Assembly: GCA_946555345.1 (NCBI GenBank)
Contig: CAMNSS010000002.1
Span: 124,001-188,000 of the forward strand
Direction: 5' to 3'
Source: an uncultured Eubacterium sp.
GTDB taxonomy: Bacteria; Bacillota; Clostridia; Peptostreptococcales; Anaerovoracaceae
Length of the DNA: 64,000 bases
Part shown: one piece after another, positions 25,571-38,605 of the stretch
Layout: each line of letters opens with the position of its first letter
Numbering within the stretch: position 1 is the stretch's first letter
Position numbers and translations under genes: made by a program
The notes under the pieces: generated by a model
Seen by the model: the letters and a program-made list of their open reading frames with translations, nothing else
What the model was told of the DNA's origin: nothing
Databases searched by the model: none

Positions 25571-26500
25571 ATGTTAGTATGGTCAATCCTGCGTTCGCTG
25601 ATTATGATCTTCATTTTAATCATACCGGGCGTTGTCTTCAAGAAAGCCAACCTATTATCAGATGATCAGGCGGCGGGGCTTAACAGCTTCGTCGTCAACC
25701 TGACTTGGCCGTGCCTCGTCATCGATGCAATGCAGATAGACTTCAATATGCAGACGCTGAAAGACAGCGGCTGCATATTGTTATTTTGTATTGCGATATT
25801 TGCCGCACTGTTTCTCATCAGCATCCCATCTACAAAATTGATTCGCCTCACCAAATCCAAACAATATCTCGTTACATTTATGCTGCTGTTCGGAAATACG
25901 GGTTTTATCGGCATTCCCGTCATCAATGCACTCTACGGCGGCGACGCTCTTTTCTTCGCCGCAATCGTGGAACTGATCAACGACATCCTGTTGTTTACCG
26001 TCGGAATCTTGCTGATCCAGCTCTCGGCGGGCGTCAATGCCAAGATGAATTTCAAGCAGTTTTTAAGTCCCGGGCTTGTCGGCGTTATCATCGGCCTGGC
26101 TTTATTCCTCCTGGATATCAAGCTTCCGTCCCTGCTGGCCGGCTCGATCGAAATGATCGGAAATGCGACCACGCCGTTGACGATGTTCGTCATCGGCTTC
26201 CAGGTTGCAGGATTGAAAATCAAGGAAGTCGTGGGAGACTGGCAGGTCTATGCGGTTTTGGTTTTGCGGCTTCTGGCAGTGCCAGCGGTGGCGCTTCTCG
26301 TCGTAAAATTATTTGCTGGGGATTTTTCCCTCATGGAAAAGGTGCTGGTCATTTCCTTTGCAATGCCAGCGGCTGCCGTCTCGGCAATTTTCAGCCAGCA
26401 ATATAATGGTGAAATCGCATTTGCCACGAAGAGCGTACTGCTCTCCACGGTGTTTTCTCTGCTGACGATACCGGTTTTCGCAATTATATTGGAGCTGTAA
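25571..26500 (+). CDS. AEC-family (auxin efflux carrier) transporter
   Basis: A 309-residue protein with ten hydrophobic segments in two five-helix halves. AEC features are FVVNLTWPCLVID, MLLFGNTGFIGIPVINALYG and the second-half TPLTMFVIGFQVAG. Bacterial members export or exchange organic acids (malate, malonate); the substrate here is unknown. The start at ATG 25571 follows GGGAGGTTTTTTCG. A fermentation-product transporter beside a hydrogenase operon would be sensible. Confidence 0.88.
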   Translation: MLVWSILRSLIMIFILIIPGVVFKKANLLSDDQAAGLNSFVVNLTWPCLVIDAMQIDFNMQTLKDSGCILLFCIAIFAALFLISIPSTKLIRLTKSKQYLVTFMLLFGNTGFIGIPVINALYGGDALFFAAIVELINDILLFTVGILLIQLSAGVNAKMNFKQFLSPGLVGVIIGLALFLLDIKLPSLLAGSIEMIGNATTPLTMFVIGFQVAGLKIKEVVGDWQVYAVLVLRLLAVPAVALLVVKLFAGDFSLMEKVLVISFAMPAAAVSAIFSQQYNGEIAFATKSVLLSTVFSLLTIPVFAIILEL

Positions 26501-26607
26501 ACAAAGGCAAACGGAGTAACAGGCGAGGATTTAAGCAGATATTCAAATGCGGCTTCAAACGAAGATCCATTTAAAGCTTAAATGGAAATGCCCAAAAACA
26601 AGAAATC

Positions 26608-26641
26608 ACCCCCAAAGAAAAAGACGCAAGAATGCCTCTTG
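26608..26641 (-). terminator. terminator-like hairpin after the broken methyltransferase gene
   Basis: CAAGA (26637-26641 on the minus strand) pairs with TCTTG (26627-26631) and is followed by CGTCTTTTTC. It lies inside the nominal open frame, which supports the view that the last part of that frame is not coding. Confidence 0.45.
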
Positions 26642-26659
26642 GGTTTCAAAATACCCCGT

Positions 26660-27501
26660 TTAAGCAACGGCCAGCATTTCACCGATGCCTGTCCCGATTT
26701 CCAGATAGTCCGTTCCCGAAGTGAACACCCGAAATTGATTGAATATGGATCATAAGCGTCCAACGGGAACGAATGCTTTAACTGATTATCATTTCTTTTG
26801 CTGGTATAATGCCCATTGATCAATCCTACGCTTGACTTAGGGAAATTATATACAAAATAATTTCCACAGTTCTTGCATTTCATCCAAAGTTTCGCCGAAG
26901 GGAATAACGGCCTATTATCTAAATCCATCACTTGCGGCGAACAATAATAAGGAATAAGCTCTTCCCCGCTGCTGCCGCACCAAGGGCATTCTTCTGTAAT
27001 GTCTTCCGCTGCTGCCTGCCCTTTGTAATGGTATCTTACCCCAAAATTCGCCAGGCCAGGATAAACCGTAAATGCTTGTTCCGCCAGTTCATATGCCCGC
27101 ATCGGATCTGTTTCGGCCATCTGCCGTGCGCATACATATATCCCCATCGCAGTGATCTCTTTCGAAAACTCACCCTGTAAATAAAAAGAAAGCACCTGAG
27201 CCAGTTCTTCATCTGAAAGATTGATCGTTTCCTGCTGGAAGCTTTCATATATTTTTACAGCGGCATAGGGAGCATATATTTCACCGGCATAGCGCAGCGA
27301 ACTTTTTTCTTCATGGTCCGATAGCGTTCCGCTTTGTAGCGCCTCCATGATTCCCGATGACTGGCGCACAAAATCATTCTTGTTATCCGCAACCTGGCAA
27401 ACGGCATCATACAATTCCATAATCCGGTGTTTATCCTTTGAAATATCAAACGGGGTTTCCTGAAGATGCTGCAATCTTTTCAACAGGTTAATCAATATCA
27501 T
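26660..27501 (-). pseudogene. frameshifted, truncated SAM-dependent methyltransferase
   Basis: The intact part has an alpha-helical N-terminus, then a zinc-ribbon-like region ECPWCGSSGEELIPYYC ... WMKCKNCGNYFVYNF. In related clostridial proteins this precedes a methyltransferase domain. In the main frame the sequence after DAYDPYSIN becomes nonsense rich in Arg, Lys and Phe. In the neighbouring frame the same DNA reads FTSGTDYLEIGTGIGEMLAV, a classic SAM-binding motif I, then stops at 26660. So a one-base shift near 26730 and an early stop remove most of the catalytic domain. The start ATG 27501 has GAAGGAGAAGG. The undisturbed frame runs on to 26578. Confidence 0.7.
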
Positions 27502-27588
27502 CCTTCTCCTTCTGCACAAGCCTTAATATATTGCTATTTCAAAAATCATTATAAAAAAAATTGAATGAAAACACAATAAGCTTGCAAA

Positions 27589-28338
27589 TTAACGATATCG
27601 CCCTGCATAAATTTTTTTCGCTTCAAGAGTCCATTTCCTGACGAAAGCTGCCTTTGCGTCCGTATACGCATCCCGATCATGTTCAAATAACTTCCACAGC
27701 TTCAATTTTAGCGTTTCATATTCCTTGGCAACCTGCGGATGCTCGTTCAAATAATCCCTGAAATACAATTCATCGCAATCCCCCGCATAGCGAAGGTGGA
27801 TATGAAAAACCTTGTCAGCAAACCCGGCTTTCGTATATCCACGAGTAAACGATATTCTGCCCGGTTTCGTTGACATCCGCATAAAGCCATTGTTTTCAAT
27901 GACTTTTGCCGTATCTTCAAGGGCGGCGGCCATAAAAGAGCGATTCGCACGAGATGGGTTCGCAGAGGAATTGGCAAGCAAGGGCTTTATGGGAGAGTGA
28001 TTCGCAAGCGGATTTCTTATGGAAGAGAGTCCCGCAAACAGAGGCTTCCCCTGGGCAGAATCCTCGGATGAAATATTCTTATGAGCGTTCCCGTCTTGAT
28101 GGACGGAATCCTGCGATATTTCGACTAGGATATCGACGATATCCTTTGCCCATATGCCAGATATCGCAGTACTCCCAATATGGCTGATTCGTTCAACGGG
28201 GCAATCAGACAATAGGTCTTTCAAAAAAATTTCCATTTCCTTATAATCCATATGCCACTTGTCATTGTGGGCAACAAGGGATATGGGAAACAGCTCCCAT
28301 AATTCTTCAAAAGACATTTCCGATAATTCTTTGCACAT
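27589..28338 (-). CDS. GrpB family protein with internal repeat insertion
   Basis: GrpB proteins are small nucleotidyltransferase-fold proteins of unclear role. Motifs here are ISHIGSTAISGIWAKDIVDILVE, KVFHIHLRYAGDCDELYFRDYL and a basic C-terminus. At 249 residues it exceeds the usual 170-180. The extra segment (about 27925-28115) follows the DIVDILVEI strand and consists of diverged 9-11-residue repeats (NPLANHSPI, KPLLANSSA, NPSRANRSF). The fold continues afterwards with VIENNGFMRM, so reading frame is kept. Start ATG 28338 (MCKELSEMSF) follows AAGGGG at long spacing; the frame is open 25 codons further upstream. Confidence 0.75.
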   Translation of the reverse strand: MCKELSEMSFEELWELFPISLVAHNDKWHMDYKEMEIFLKDLLSDCPVERISHIGSTAISGIWAKDIVDILVEISQDSVHQDGNAHKNISSEDSAQGKPLFAGLSSIRNPLANHSPIKPLLANSSANPSRANRSFMAAALEDTAKVIENNGFMRMSTKPGRISFTRGYTKAGFADKVFHIHLRYAGDCDELYFRDYLNEHPQVAKEYETLKLKLWKLFEHDRDAYTDAKAAFVRKWTLEAKKIYAGRYR

Positions 28339-28379
28339 TCTGAAATTACGCCCCTTCCCAATCCTATCAATCCGCCCCG

Positions 28380-28600
28380 CCACTTCCGCCAGCACGCCAA
28401 TCGCTGTTCCCATTGCTGCACTGCCCGTTACTTTCTCCAGTGCTTCGCCAGCGCTTCGACCGCCTTTTCCGTTACTACGCTGCCCGTTGCTTTCATCAAT
28501 GCATTATTCACTATTTTCGCCAGTACGCTGCTTGCTGCTTCCGCCAATGCTTTGTCCGCTTTTTTCACTTTTTTCGCCAGTGCGCCGATTTTACGGAATC
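28380..28600. repeat. degenerate repeat of about 21-24 bp upstream of the GrpB gene
   Basis: CGCTGCCCGTTRCTTT, CGCCAGTRCG and TTCGCCAGTGCG blocks recur with a blurred period. Open frames across it are repeat read-through only. Confidence 0.6.
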
Positions 28601-28861
28601 ACTTTGTGAACAAATGTTGCTTGTGGAATACACAATTCCGCTGATTTTGATTATATCGGACTTATGGACAAATTGCAAAGCGCACGAAACTACAAGTCAG
28701 GCAAGTACAAAGCCTAATTCCGTTTTTCCGTATTGGAATATAACAAATTCAGTTTTCCCGCCGCAAACCCGCCTACAAAGAACATTCCGGACGCAGGCTG
28801 CGGGTTTTCTTCCAGGAAATGATAAACGCCGATTGCTATTACTGGATAAATATAATACCTT
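28601..28861. other. gene-free spacer
   Basis: AT-richer than the flanking repeats. It contains an imperfect inverted repeat (AAACCCGC near 28765, GCGGGTTT near 28800) and no convincing gene. Confidence 0.4.
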
Positions 28862-28910
28862 ATAAAAAATTCCTCCTAAGCGGAAAAAATATTTTCTGTT
28901 TAGGAGGAAT
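28862..28910 (-). terminator. terminator of the ATP synthase operon
   Basis: A long stem: ATTCCTCCTAA (28869-28879) pairs with TTAGGAGGAAT (28900-28910), with further pairing inside, then TTTTTTATA on the minus strand. It lies 48 nt after the TM1266-type gene. Confidence 0.88.
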
Positions 28911-28957
28911 CATATCTTCATACAGGATCTATCAGGGCAACACCCTTTCACTTACTT

Positions 28958-29215
28958 TCAGCTCTTTGAATAGATCGTTTTCGTGCTGACGCCTTCGAGC
29001 GCGCCCAGCTTGCCAGAAAGCGCATTGATCGTATCCGGGCCTGCTTCCAGCGCAATGCTGATGATGGACATAGCCTTTCTTGGATGCGGAACGCCCATGC
29101 GGCTCATGATAAATTTTCGGTAATCGTGAAGCAGTGCGTTCAGCGCTGCAACAGAATTTTCGTTTTCTACGATAATCCCGATCAAAGCCGTCCTCGTGTT
29201 TTCCGTAGCCATCAT
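28958..29215 (-). CDS. TM1266-type iron-only hydrogenase system regulator (ACT-like)
   Basis: An 85-residue protein with an ACT-like fold (TALIGIIVENENSVAALNALLHDY and IMSRMGVPHPRKAMSIISI). It matches the family named putative iron-only hydrogenase system regulator, usually found near hydrogenase maturation genes. Here it is the last gene of the ATP synthase operon and about 3.7 kb from hydA on the other strand. Start ATG 29215 follows AGGAG; ATG 29212 is equally possible. A regulatory role is inferred from family context only. Confidence 0.8.
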   Translation of the reverse strand: MMATENTRTALIGIIVENENSVAALNALLHDYRKFIMSRMGVPHPRKAMSIISIALEAGPDTINALSGKLGALEGVSTKTIYSKS

Positions 29216-29427
29216 TGATTTCTCCTAGTCCATTCGTTCCGCACTGCGTCTTTAAATACACCTTGCCGCTTTCCATCCCGGGAAGATCCGCACTGCTCCG
29301 TTTGCAAGCCTTCCGCCGCTTGCTTCGCCATCTGTGATCCAAGCCTGCAAAACAGCCTGCCGTATCATATGACAAGCACGCATCGGCCGCACCGCTTTCA
29401 CTTGCCCGCCAGGCCTGCCCATTACGC

Positions 29428-29865
29428 TCACTTTTTATGCCTGTGTCCACCCTCGGCGACGCTGCTCCTGATCGCCGACTTGGAAATCGCAACTTTCGCC
29501 TTCATTACATCATTTGGATCTGCATGGCTTTCATGTTTAACAAGCCAGTCCTCCGCTTTCGCCTTCTCGCTGAGTACCCGCTCCATGTCAATATCAGCAG
29601 ACCATTCCACCGCATCCGTATAAATGATAATGCTGTCCTTCACATCGATAAAGCCGCCTGCAAGAGCGGCAACGCGAAAGTCATCTGGCGCAGCTCCGGC
29701 CTCCTGAATCCAAAGCTCCCCGATATCGAGGAGCTTGCAGGCCCAGGAATGCCCTGCCATAAATCCCTCGTCACCCTCCAGCGTTGTGACAATAACCAGC
29801 TCCACATCTCCCCGGTAGAACAGCTTGGAAGGAGTTATTATTTCCAATTTTACGCTATTCGCCAT
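29428..29865 (-). CDS. atpC: F-type ATP synthase epsilon subunit
   Basis: A 145-residue subunit of the F1 central stalk. A beta-sandwich domain (VKLEIITPSKLFYRGDVE, VAALAGGFIDVKD) is followed by a helical hairpin with the KAKVAISKSAIR stretch. It couples rotation and inhibits ATP hydrolysis. Start ATG 29865 follows AGGAG. It is 19 nt after atpD; a 212-bp spacer without a gene follows. Confidence 0.93.
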   Translation of the reverse strand: MANSVKLEIITPSKLFYRGDVELVIVTTLEGDEGFMAGHSWACKLLDIGELWIQEAGAAPDDFRVAALAGGFIDVKDSIIIYTDAVEWSADIDMERVLSEKAKAEDWLVKHESHADPNDVMKAKVAISKSAIRSSVAEGGHRHKK

Positions 29866-29884
29866 AATAATCTCCTATTATTAC

Positions 29885-31285
<1,401 letters not shown>

Positions 31286-32152
31286 CTAATTTTGTGCCTC
31301 TGATCCGGCAACGATTTCTATGATTTCATCCGTGATAGCCGCCTGCCTTGCCCGATTATAATTAAGGGACAGCTTATCCAGCATCTCTCGCGCATTGTCA
31401 GTAGCATTTTCCATCGCCATCCTCCTGGCGGCGTGTTCACAGGTAGCGGACTCTACCACAGCGGCATAAATCATCATTTCAACATATTTTGGAATCAGAT
31501 AATTAAACACCGCTTCAACAGATGGTTCATACTCTACCGGTTTGGCGTTTCTCATAATTTCGGGATCGCGTTCAATCTCAAATGGAAGCAAGGTTACATT
31601 TTTTACCTCCTGCTCCATCGAACTGATAAAAGATGTGTAAATCAACACCACTTCATCGATTTCGCCCCTGTTATACATCTCGATGATCGGCCTGCTCATC
31701 TCCCTGGTTTCCAAGAAGGAAATGTTTTCCGGCGGCGCCAGGTAATCATCGTATATCTTATAGTTTCTCTTTTCAAAGTACTCTTTCGCCTTTGTCCCAA
31801 TCGCAAAGATAACTGGTTCTTCCCAGTCCGCGTCGATTTCCCGCTGGGCTTCCTTCAAAATATTGCTGTTAAAACCGCCGCAAAGCCCCCGGCAACTCGT
31901 CACGACAATATAACAGGTCGTTTTGATCTCCCTGTTTCCCAGAAGGTACTCCTGTGGAATATCCTGGCTGCTGTTAAAGATTTCTGCGATTGTATGTGTG
32001 ATATAGTGTGAGTTTTCATTGGTCTTTTCAAAAATCGCTTTCGCTTTTCGCAGCTTTCCCGCCGATACCAGCTTCATTGCGTTAGTGATATGCTCCGTAC
32101 TGGTAACGCTTTTGATTCGCCGTTTGATATCCTGCATGCTTTCCGCTGCCAT
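31286..32152 (-). CDS. atpG: F-type ATP synthase gamma subunit
   Basis: The 288-residue rotor shaft. N-terminal MQDIKRRIKSVTSTEHITNA and C-terminal NATDNAREMLDKLSLNYNRA are the paired coiled-coil ends. I choose ATG 32152 (MAAESMQDI), which is 8 nt after GGAGG; ATG 32158 is only 2 nt from it. Confidence 0.95.
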   Translation of the reverse strand: MAAESMQDIKRRIKSVTSTEHITNAMKLVSAGKLRKAKAIFEKTNENSHYITHTIAEIFNSSQDIPQEYLLGNREIKTTCYIVVTSCRGLCGGFNSNILKEAQREIDADWEEPVIFAIGTKAKEYFEKRNYKIYDDYLAPPENISFLETREMSRPIIEMYNRGEIDEVVLIYTSFISSMEQEVKNVTLLPFEIERDPEIMRNAKPVEYEPSVEAVFNYLIPKYVEMMIYAAVVESATCEHAARRMAMENATDNAREMLDKLSLNYNRARQAAITDEIIEIVAGSEAQN

Positions 32153-32420
32153 TCCCACACCTCCTTTTTGCTTTTCTTGTGCGTTCTGCCCGCTATGCCT
32201 GCCTTTCGCCCTTCATGCTTACAAACAACCTGATCTGCCCTTAGCCTCAAGCCGCATCCTTTACTGTGGGCAAAAACCGTATCCGCTTTGATATGAAATC
32301 AGCTAAGAAGCTCCATCCGCCGCCTCTGCCCGCAGGCAAACGGCCGCATCCAATCCCTGCAGGACTGCATATGCCGCACCTTATTCTCGTTCATTGATAA
32401 ATAGCGTCCTTTTATTCCGC
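32153..32420. other. 268-bp spacer inside the ATP synthase operon
   Basis: It contains low-complexity CTGCC/CATCC-rich sequence without a clear period and no gene. It is longer than usual between atpA and atpG. Confidence 0.5.
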
Positions 32421-34518
<2,098 letters not shown>

Positions 34519-34531
<13 letters not shown>

Positions 34532-35025
34532 CCCTTACTCCTTGCCTGTCTGATTACTTCATCCACGATAGCCTCCTGGCCAACCCGCTGGATTTCGCGT
34601 TCTACGATCTTCTCAGCAACAAGAACCGCCAAAGCGGCGACTTCCTGGCGCATTTCTTCCATGGCTCTCTCTTTTTCGCGCTCGATGGACTGTTCCGCCT
34701 TCGCCATAATATCCGTAGCCTTCTGGTTCGCATCCTCTATGATCGTCCTGGCCTGTTCGTCCGCCTTGGCCTTTGCCTCCCGGACGATTTCCCTGCCTTC
34801 TTCCTCCACCTTGGCGATGCGCTTATTGTAATTCTGCATCTTTTCGTCGGCTCTTCTGTTCGTCAGCTCCGCATTCTCCAATGCATCCTGAATGGATTGT
34901 TTTCTCGTATCCATTAAATTCAGGAACGGCTTATACAGGAATTTCCCCAAAACGCCTACCAGGATAAGAAAATTAATCAGGTAAAATATAAACTCTGTTA
35001 AACTGATCCCCAATGCTTCAACCAT
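34519..35025 (-). CDS. atpF: F-type ATP synthase b subunit
   Basis: A 168-residue peripheral stalk. One N-terminal membrane helix (FIFYLINFLILVGVLGKFLY) is followed by a long charged coiled coil. The RBS AAGGAAGG precedes ATG 35025. Confidence 0.94.
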
Positions 35026-35067
35026 AGTATCGCCTTCCTTCCATTGAAGTTTTTCGTAAAGCCTGCG

Positions 35068-35603
<536 letters not shown>

Positions 35604-36269
35604 CTACAGATGTTCCTCTTCCGGCAAAGCCTCCTTGATATAAATCGCAGCCAAAAGGGAAAATACCAATGCCTGCACCAGCCCCATCAGTACGCCGAGC
35701 GCCTGCATGATGACAGGAAGCCCGACCGGAATCAAATCGAAAAAGGACGCCGTTACCGTGTGTTCGCCAAAAATATTGCCATACAGCCTCAAAGTGAGCG
35801 ATACCGGCCTGACAATTTCTTCGATAATCATCAGCGGCAGCAAAAAGACGAATGGCTGCGTCAGATGTTTGAAATAGCTTAATCCATGATGCTCCTTAAT
35901 TCCTATGCCCTGCGTGGCAAAGAATACGATAATTGCCATCGCCGCCGTACAGTTGATCGAACCCGTCGGCGCATCGACGCCGTTGATATGGCCAGCCCCC
36001 GGCAAAAGCCCCGAGTAATTACATAACAAAATATATATGAACAGCGTCGCAATCAGCGGAAAATACTGTTTGCACGCTTTGTTTCCCATAATTCCTTCAA
36101 AAAAGCGGAACAGGCTTTCGATCGCCCACTCGACAAAATTCTGCACGCCCGAAGGAACTGTCTGAAGCCTTTTTCCCGCATAAATGGAAAACCCGCAGAT
36201 TAACACTGTAATTACTGCACTCGTTATCATGCCGTTCGATATGCCCATCGCGTTTAAGTTTTCGATCAT
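35604..36269 (-). CDS. atpB: F-type ATP synthase a subunit
   Basis: The 221-residue membrane stator with five or six helices. The essential arginine is in SLTLRLYGNIFGEH. It forms the ion half-channels. The start at 36269 follows GGGAGGGGGAG, 1 nt after the atpI-like stop. Confidence 0.95.
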   Translation of the reverse strand: MIENLNAMGISNGMITSAVITVLICGFSIYAGKRLQTVPSGVQNFVEWAIESLFRFFEGIMGNKACKQYFPLIATLFIYILLCNYSGLLPGAGHINGVDAPTGSINCTAAMAIIVFFATQGIGIKEHHGLSYFKHLTQPFVFLLPLMIIEEIVRPVSLTLRLYGNIFGEHTVTASFFDLIPVGLPVIMQALGVLMGLVQALVFSLLAAIYIKEALPEEEHL

Positions 36270-36270
36270 A

Positions 36271-36591
36271 TTAAAGCTCCCCCTCCCGCTTGTTTTCCCG
36301 TTTTTTTCTAAAAGCAGGCCGGCGGCTCATGACGGTCAGCCCGATGGCCGTTCCAACCAAAAATGTGATTCCGTCAAAGGGTACGAGTTCCCTAGTAAAA
36401 AACACCGCCGCTAACGCTGCGACATTCACGATATTGCTGGCGAACATCCTGCCATAAAGCGATCCCGCCTCATTCGGCGCATAAGCCTCATCGTTTTTTC
36501 GTAAATAATTTTCCCATATGAAAAGGTTTTTGAAATATCCGATGATACCGCCCAAAACCAATCCCGTTATGAGTCCTGCCGCATAAGACAA
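36271..36591 (-). CDS. AtpI-like membrane protein
   Basis: A small protein of about 106 residues with several hydrophobic helices (YAAGLITGLVLGGIIGYF near the start), first in the atp operon, where AtpI assists c-ring assembly or Mg2+ uptake. I choose TTG 36591, 10 nt after AGGAG. GTG 36621 in the same frame has no site and would lie only about 10 nt from the predicted transcription start. The assignment rests mainly on position and topology. Confidence 0.65.
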   Translation of the reverse strand: MSYAAGLITGLVLGGIIGYFKNLFIWENYLRKNDEAYAPNEAGSLYGRMFASNIVNVAALAAVFFTRELVPFDGITFLVGTAIGLTVMSRRPAFRKKRENKREGEL

Positions 36592-36637
36592 TCGACTTCC
36601 GCTCCTCTCGCTCCATATCACAGACTATTTTGGTTAA

Positions 36638-36667
36638 ATTATACACCAATTTATAAAAATTGTGAAA
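36638..36667 (-). promoter_or_regulatory. promoter of the ATP synthase operon
   Basis: On the minus strand, TTTCAC (36662-36667), an 18-bp spacer and TATAAT (36638-36643). Transcription should start near 36631. Confidence 0.65.
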
Positions 36668-37049
36668 CAATTTTATAGAAATTTGATTATTTTTTGCCCA
36701 TCTTCCCTGAAAGATAAATGATAAATTGCATTCATCTTGGAAAGCGGCGCAGACTCTGCACATTTCACTTTTTTTGCTGCAATTATACAGAATCTTTTCA
36801 TTCCCGCCGCCAATAAAATAACTAATTTGCGTTTTTCTCTGTTGTTTTAGAAAAACCACTTCATTGCAAGGCATAAGGCATTTTTCGCCCCTCCAGCGTT
36901 CATTTACGGAAGCAGCAACCACAAACGCTGTATCAATGAGGTGAAAATTTTCACTTATACAGGCATTGAGAAAATATGGAATCCGTATTAAAAATCCCGG
37001 CCTTCCAAAGCAAACAAAATGAAGGCTTTATGCGATATAGGATGCCCAA
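36668..37049. other. gene-free AT-rich region
   Basis: No frame with a credible start. Short AT-rich stretches alternate with GC-rich ones. No terminator for the MATE gene is evident here. Confidence 0.45.
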
Positions 37050-37220
37050 TATCCTGCCTTGCCCAATGCAACCAACACAGCCAGCGCGCCCCATGCCAGG
37101 ACATCAGCGCCGCAAGAAAGCGATACAGCCAGCGCGGCCAGCACCATGCGCTCCCTTTCCCTGCTTGCATTAAGCGGGAACACATCCAGCGCGGCCAGCA
37201 CAGCAAAGGTTTCATCCCGT
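37050..37220. repeat. dispersed short repeats downstream of the MATE gene
   Basis: CAGCCAGCGCGGCCAGCAC and its variants (CAGCCAGCGCGCCCC, CATCCAGCGCGGCCAGCAC) occur three times within about 130 bp, ending close to the MATE stop codon. Confidence 0.6.
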
Positions 37221-37225
37221 TGCCT

Positions 37226-38605
37226 TTAGCCCTCGATATCATGGATCACGTTCCGCAGCCATTTTTTCGCCAGATACCGCTTCGTTAAAATCAGCCCTTT
37301 CACAACCTCTTCACATTTCACCGCTAAAAGTGCGAAATAAATCGGCCATCCAAGATAAAGCGATGCGATAAAGGCCATCGGCACGCCGATCAGCCACACC
37401 GTCCCGACCTCGGTGAACATGGCAAACTTCGTATCGCCGCCGCATCGCAAGTTGCCCGTAATCTGTATCCCGTTGTAAAGAGCCAGCCACAACGTAGCGC
37501 CGTATATGATCAAAATTTTAGAAGCGTACTCAGCGCCTTCCGCCGTAAAGTCGAACAAGGAGAGCAGCGGCTCGCCCGCCAGGATCACGCCCACGCCTAA
37601 AACGACGCCAGCTAAAAGGCCCATGACCGTCATTTTTTTCGACATTTCATAAGCCAGCTCCGTTTTCCCTTCGCCCAGCTTCTGCCCTACGAGAATCAGC
37701 ACCGCATCGCCGATGCTGAAAGCCGCCATCGAAAACAAGTTATTGATGGTATTGCACGCCTGGATTGCTGCGCCCGCCGTGATGCTAATCCGGGCAAAGG
37801 CGGCAACATACAGGGACGTCCCGATCCCCCACATCGTTTCGTTTATCGTTGTAGGGAGCGCATTGCGCACGATCCGCACCGCCAGCTCCCGTCCATACCT
37901 AAAATATTCCGAAAGCTTCCCCGCAATAATATTTTTACGCCCGAAAACGACAAACAGAATCAGCCCCATTTCAAGCGTCCTGGCAATGGCGGTCGCCAGG
38001 GCGGCCCCAGCGACACCCAGGGCTGGCGCGCCGAATTTACCGAAAATCAGCACGTAATTTAAAAACGTATTGGTCACAATCGCAACCACGCTGGCATAAA
38101 GCGGCAATCTCGTCTGCTGCGTCGCCCGCAATGCCACGGTAAACGGCTGCGTGACAGCAAGCAGCAGGAAAATCACCGAGCCGATCCGCACATAATCGAC
38201 GCCCAGCGCAATCACGTCCGGATATTTTGTGAAAACCCGCAATATGTACTGGGGGAAAACCATGCCCCCGAAGAAAAAGAGCAATCCGATTCCCATCGCA
38301 ACGGTCAAGGCGAATCCCGTCGTCCGCTTGATATTCTTCAAATCCTTAACTCCGTAAAACTGGGAGATAAAGGTTGCCGAACCGCTGGTAAAGCCAAACA
38401 AAAGCATCCAGTGTATGAAAAAAATCTGCACCGATACGCCGACGGCGTTAAGCTCCAGTTCCCCCAGGCTTCCGACCATCAAGTTATCGATCAAGCTCAG
38501 GCTGGATGCGATCAGGCTCTGAATGGCGATCGGCAAGGCGATCCGCCCCATCATCCGTAGCAGCTCCGTATTTTTTATCGTATTCAAATTTGCTGGCGCA
38601 CTCAT
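37226..38605 (-). CDS. MATE-family multidrug exporter
   Basis: A 459-residue protein with twelve hydrophobic segments in two six-helix halves. The N-terminal half has IASSLSLIDNLMVGSLGE and FGFTSGSATFISQFYG. MATE proteins extrude cationic compounds in exchange for Na+ or H+. Start ATG 38605 is preceded by AAGGA. The first 122 bp overlap the 3' end of tagO in another frame. Confidence 0.9.
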   Translation of the reverse strand: MSAPANLNTIKNTELLRMMGRIALPIAIQSLIASSLSLIDNLMVGSLGELELNAVGVSVQIFFIHWMLLFGFTSGSATFISQFYGVKDLKNIKRTTGFALTVAMGIGLLFFFGGMVFPQYILRVFTKYPDVIALGVDYVRIGSVIFLLLAVTQPFTVALRATQQTRLPLYASVVAIVTNTFLNYVLIFGKFGAPALGVAGAALATAIARTLEMGLILFVVFGRKNIIAGKLSEYFRYGRELAVRIVRNALPTTINETMWGIGTSLYVAAFARISITAGAAIQACNTINNLFSMAAFSIGDAVLILVGQKLGEGKTELAYEMSKKMTVMGLLAGVVLGVGVILAGEPLLSLFDFTAEGAEYASKILIIYGATLWLALYNGIQITGNLRCGGDTKFAMFTEVGTVWLIGVPMAFIASLYLGWPIYFALLAVKCEEVVKGLILTKRYLAKKWLRNVIHDIEG

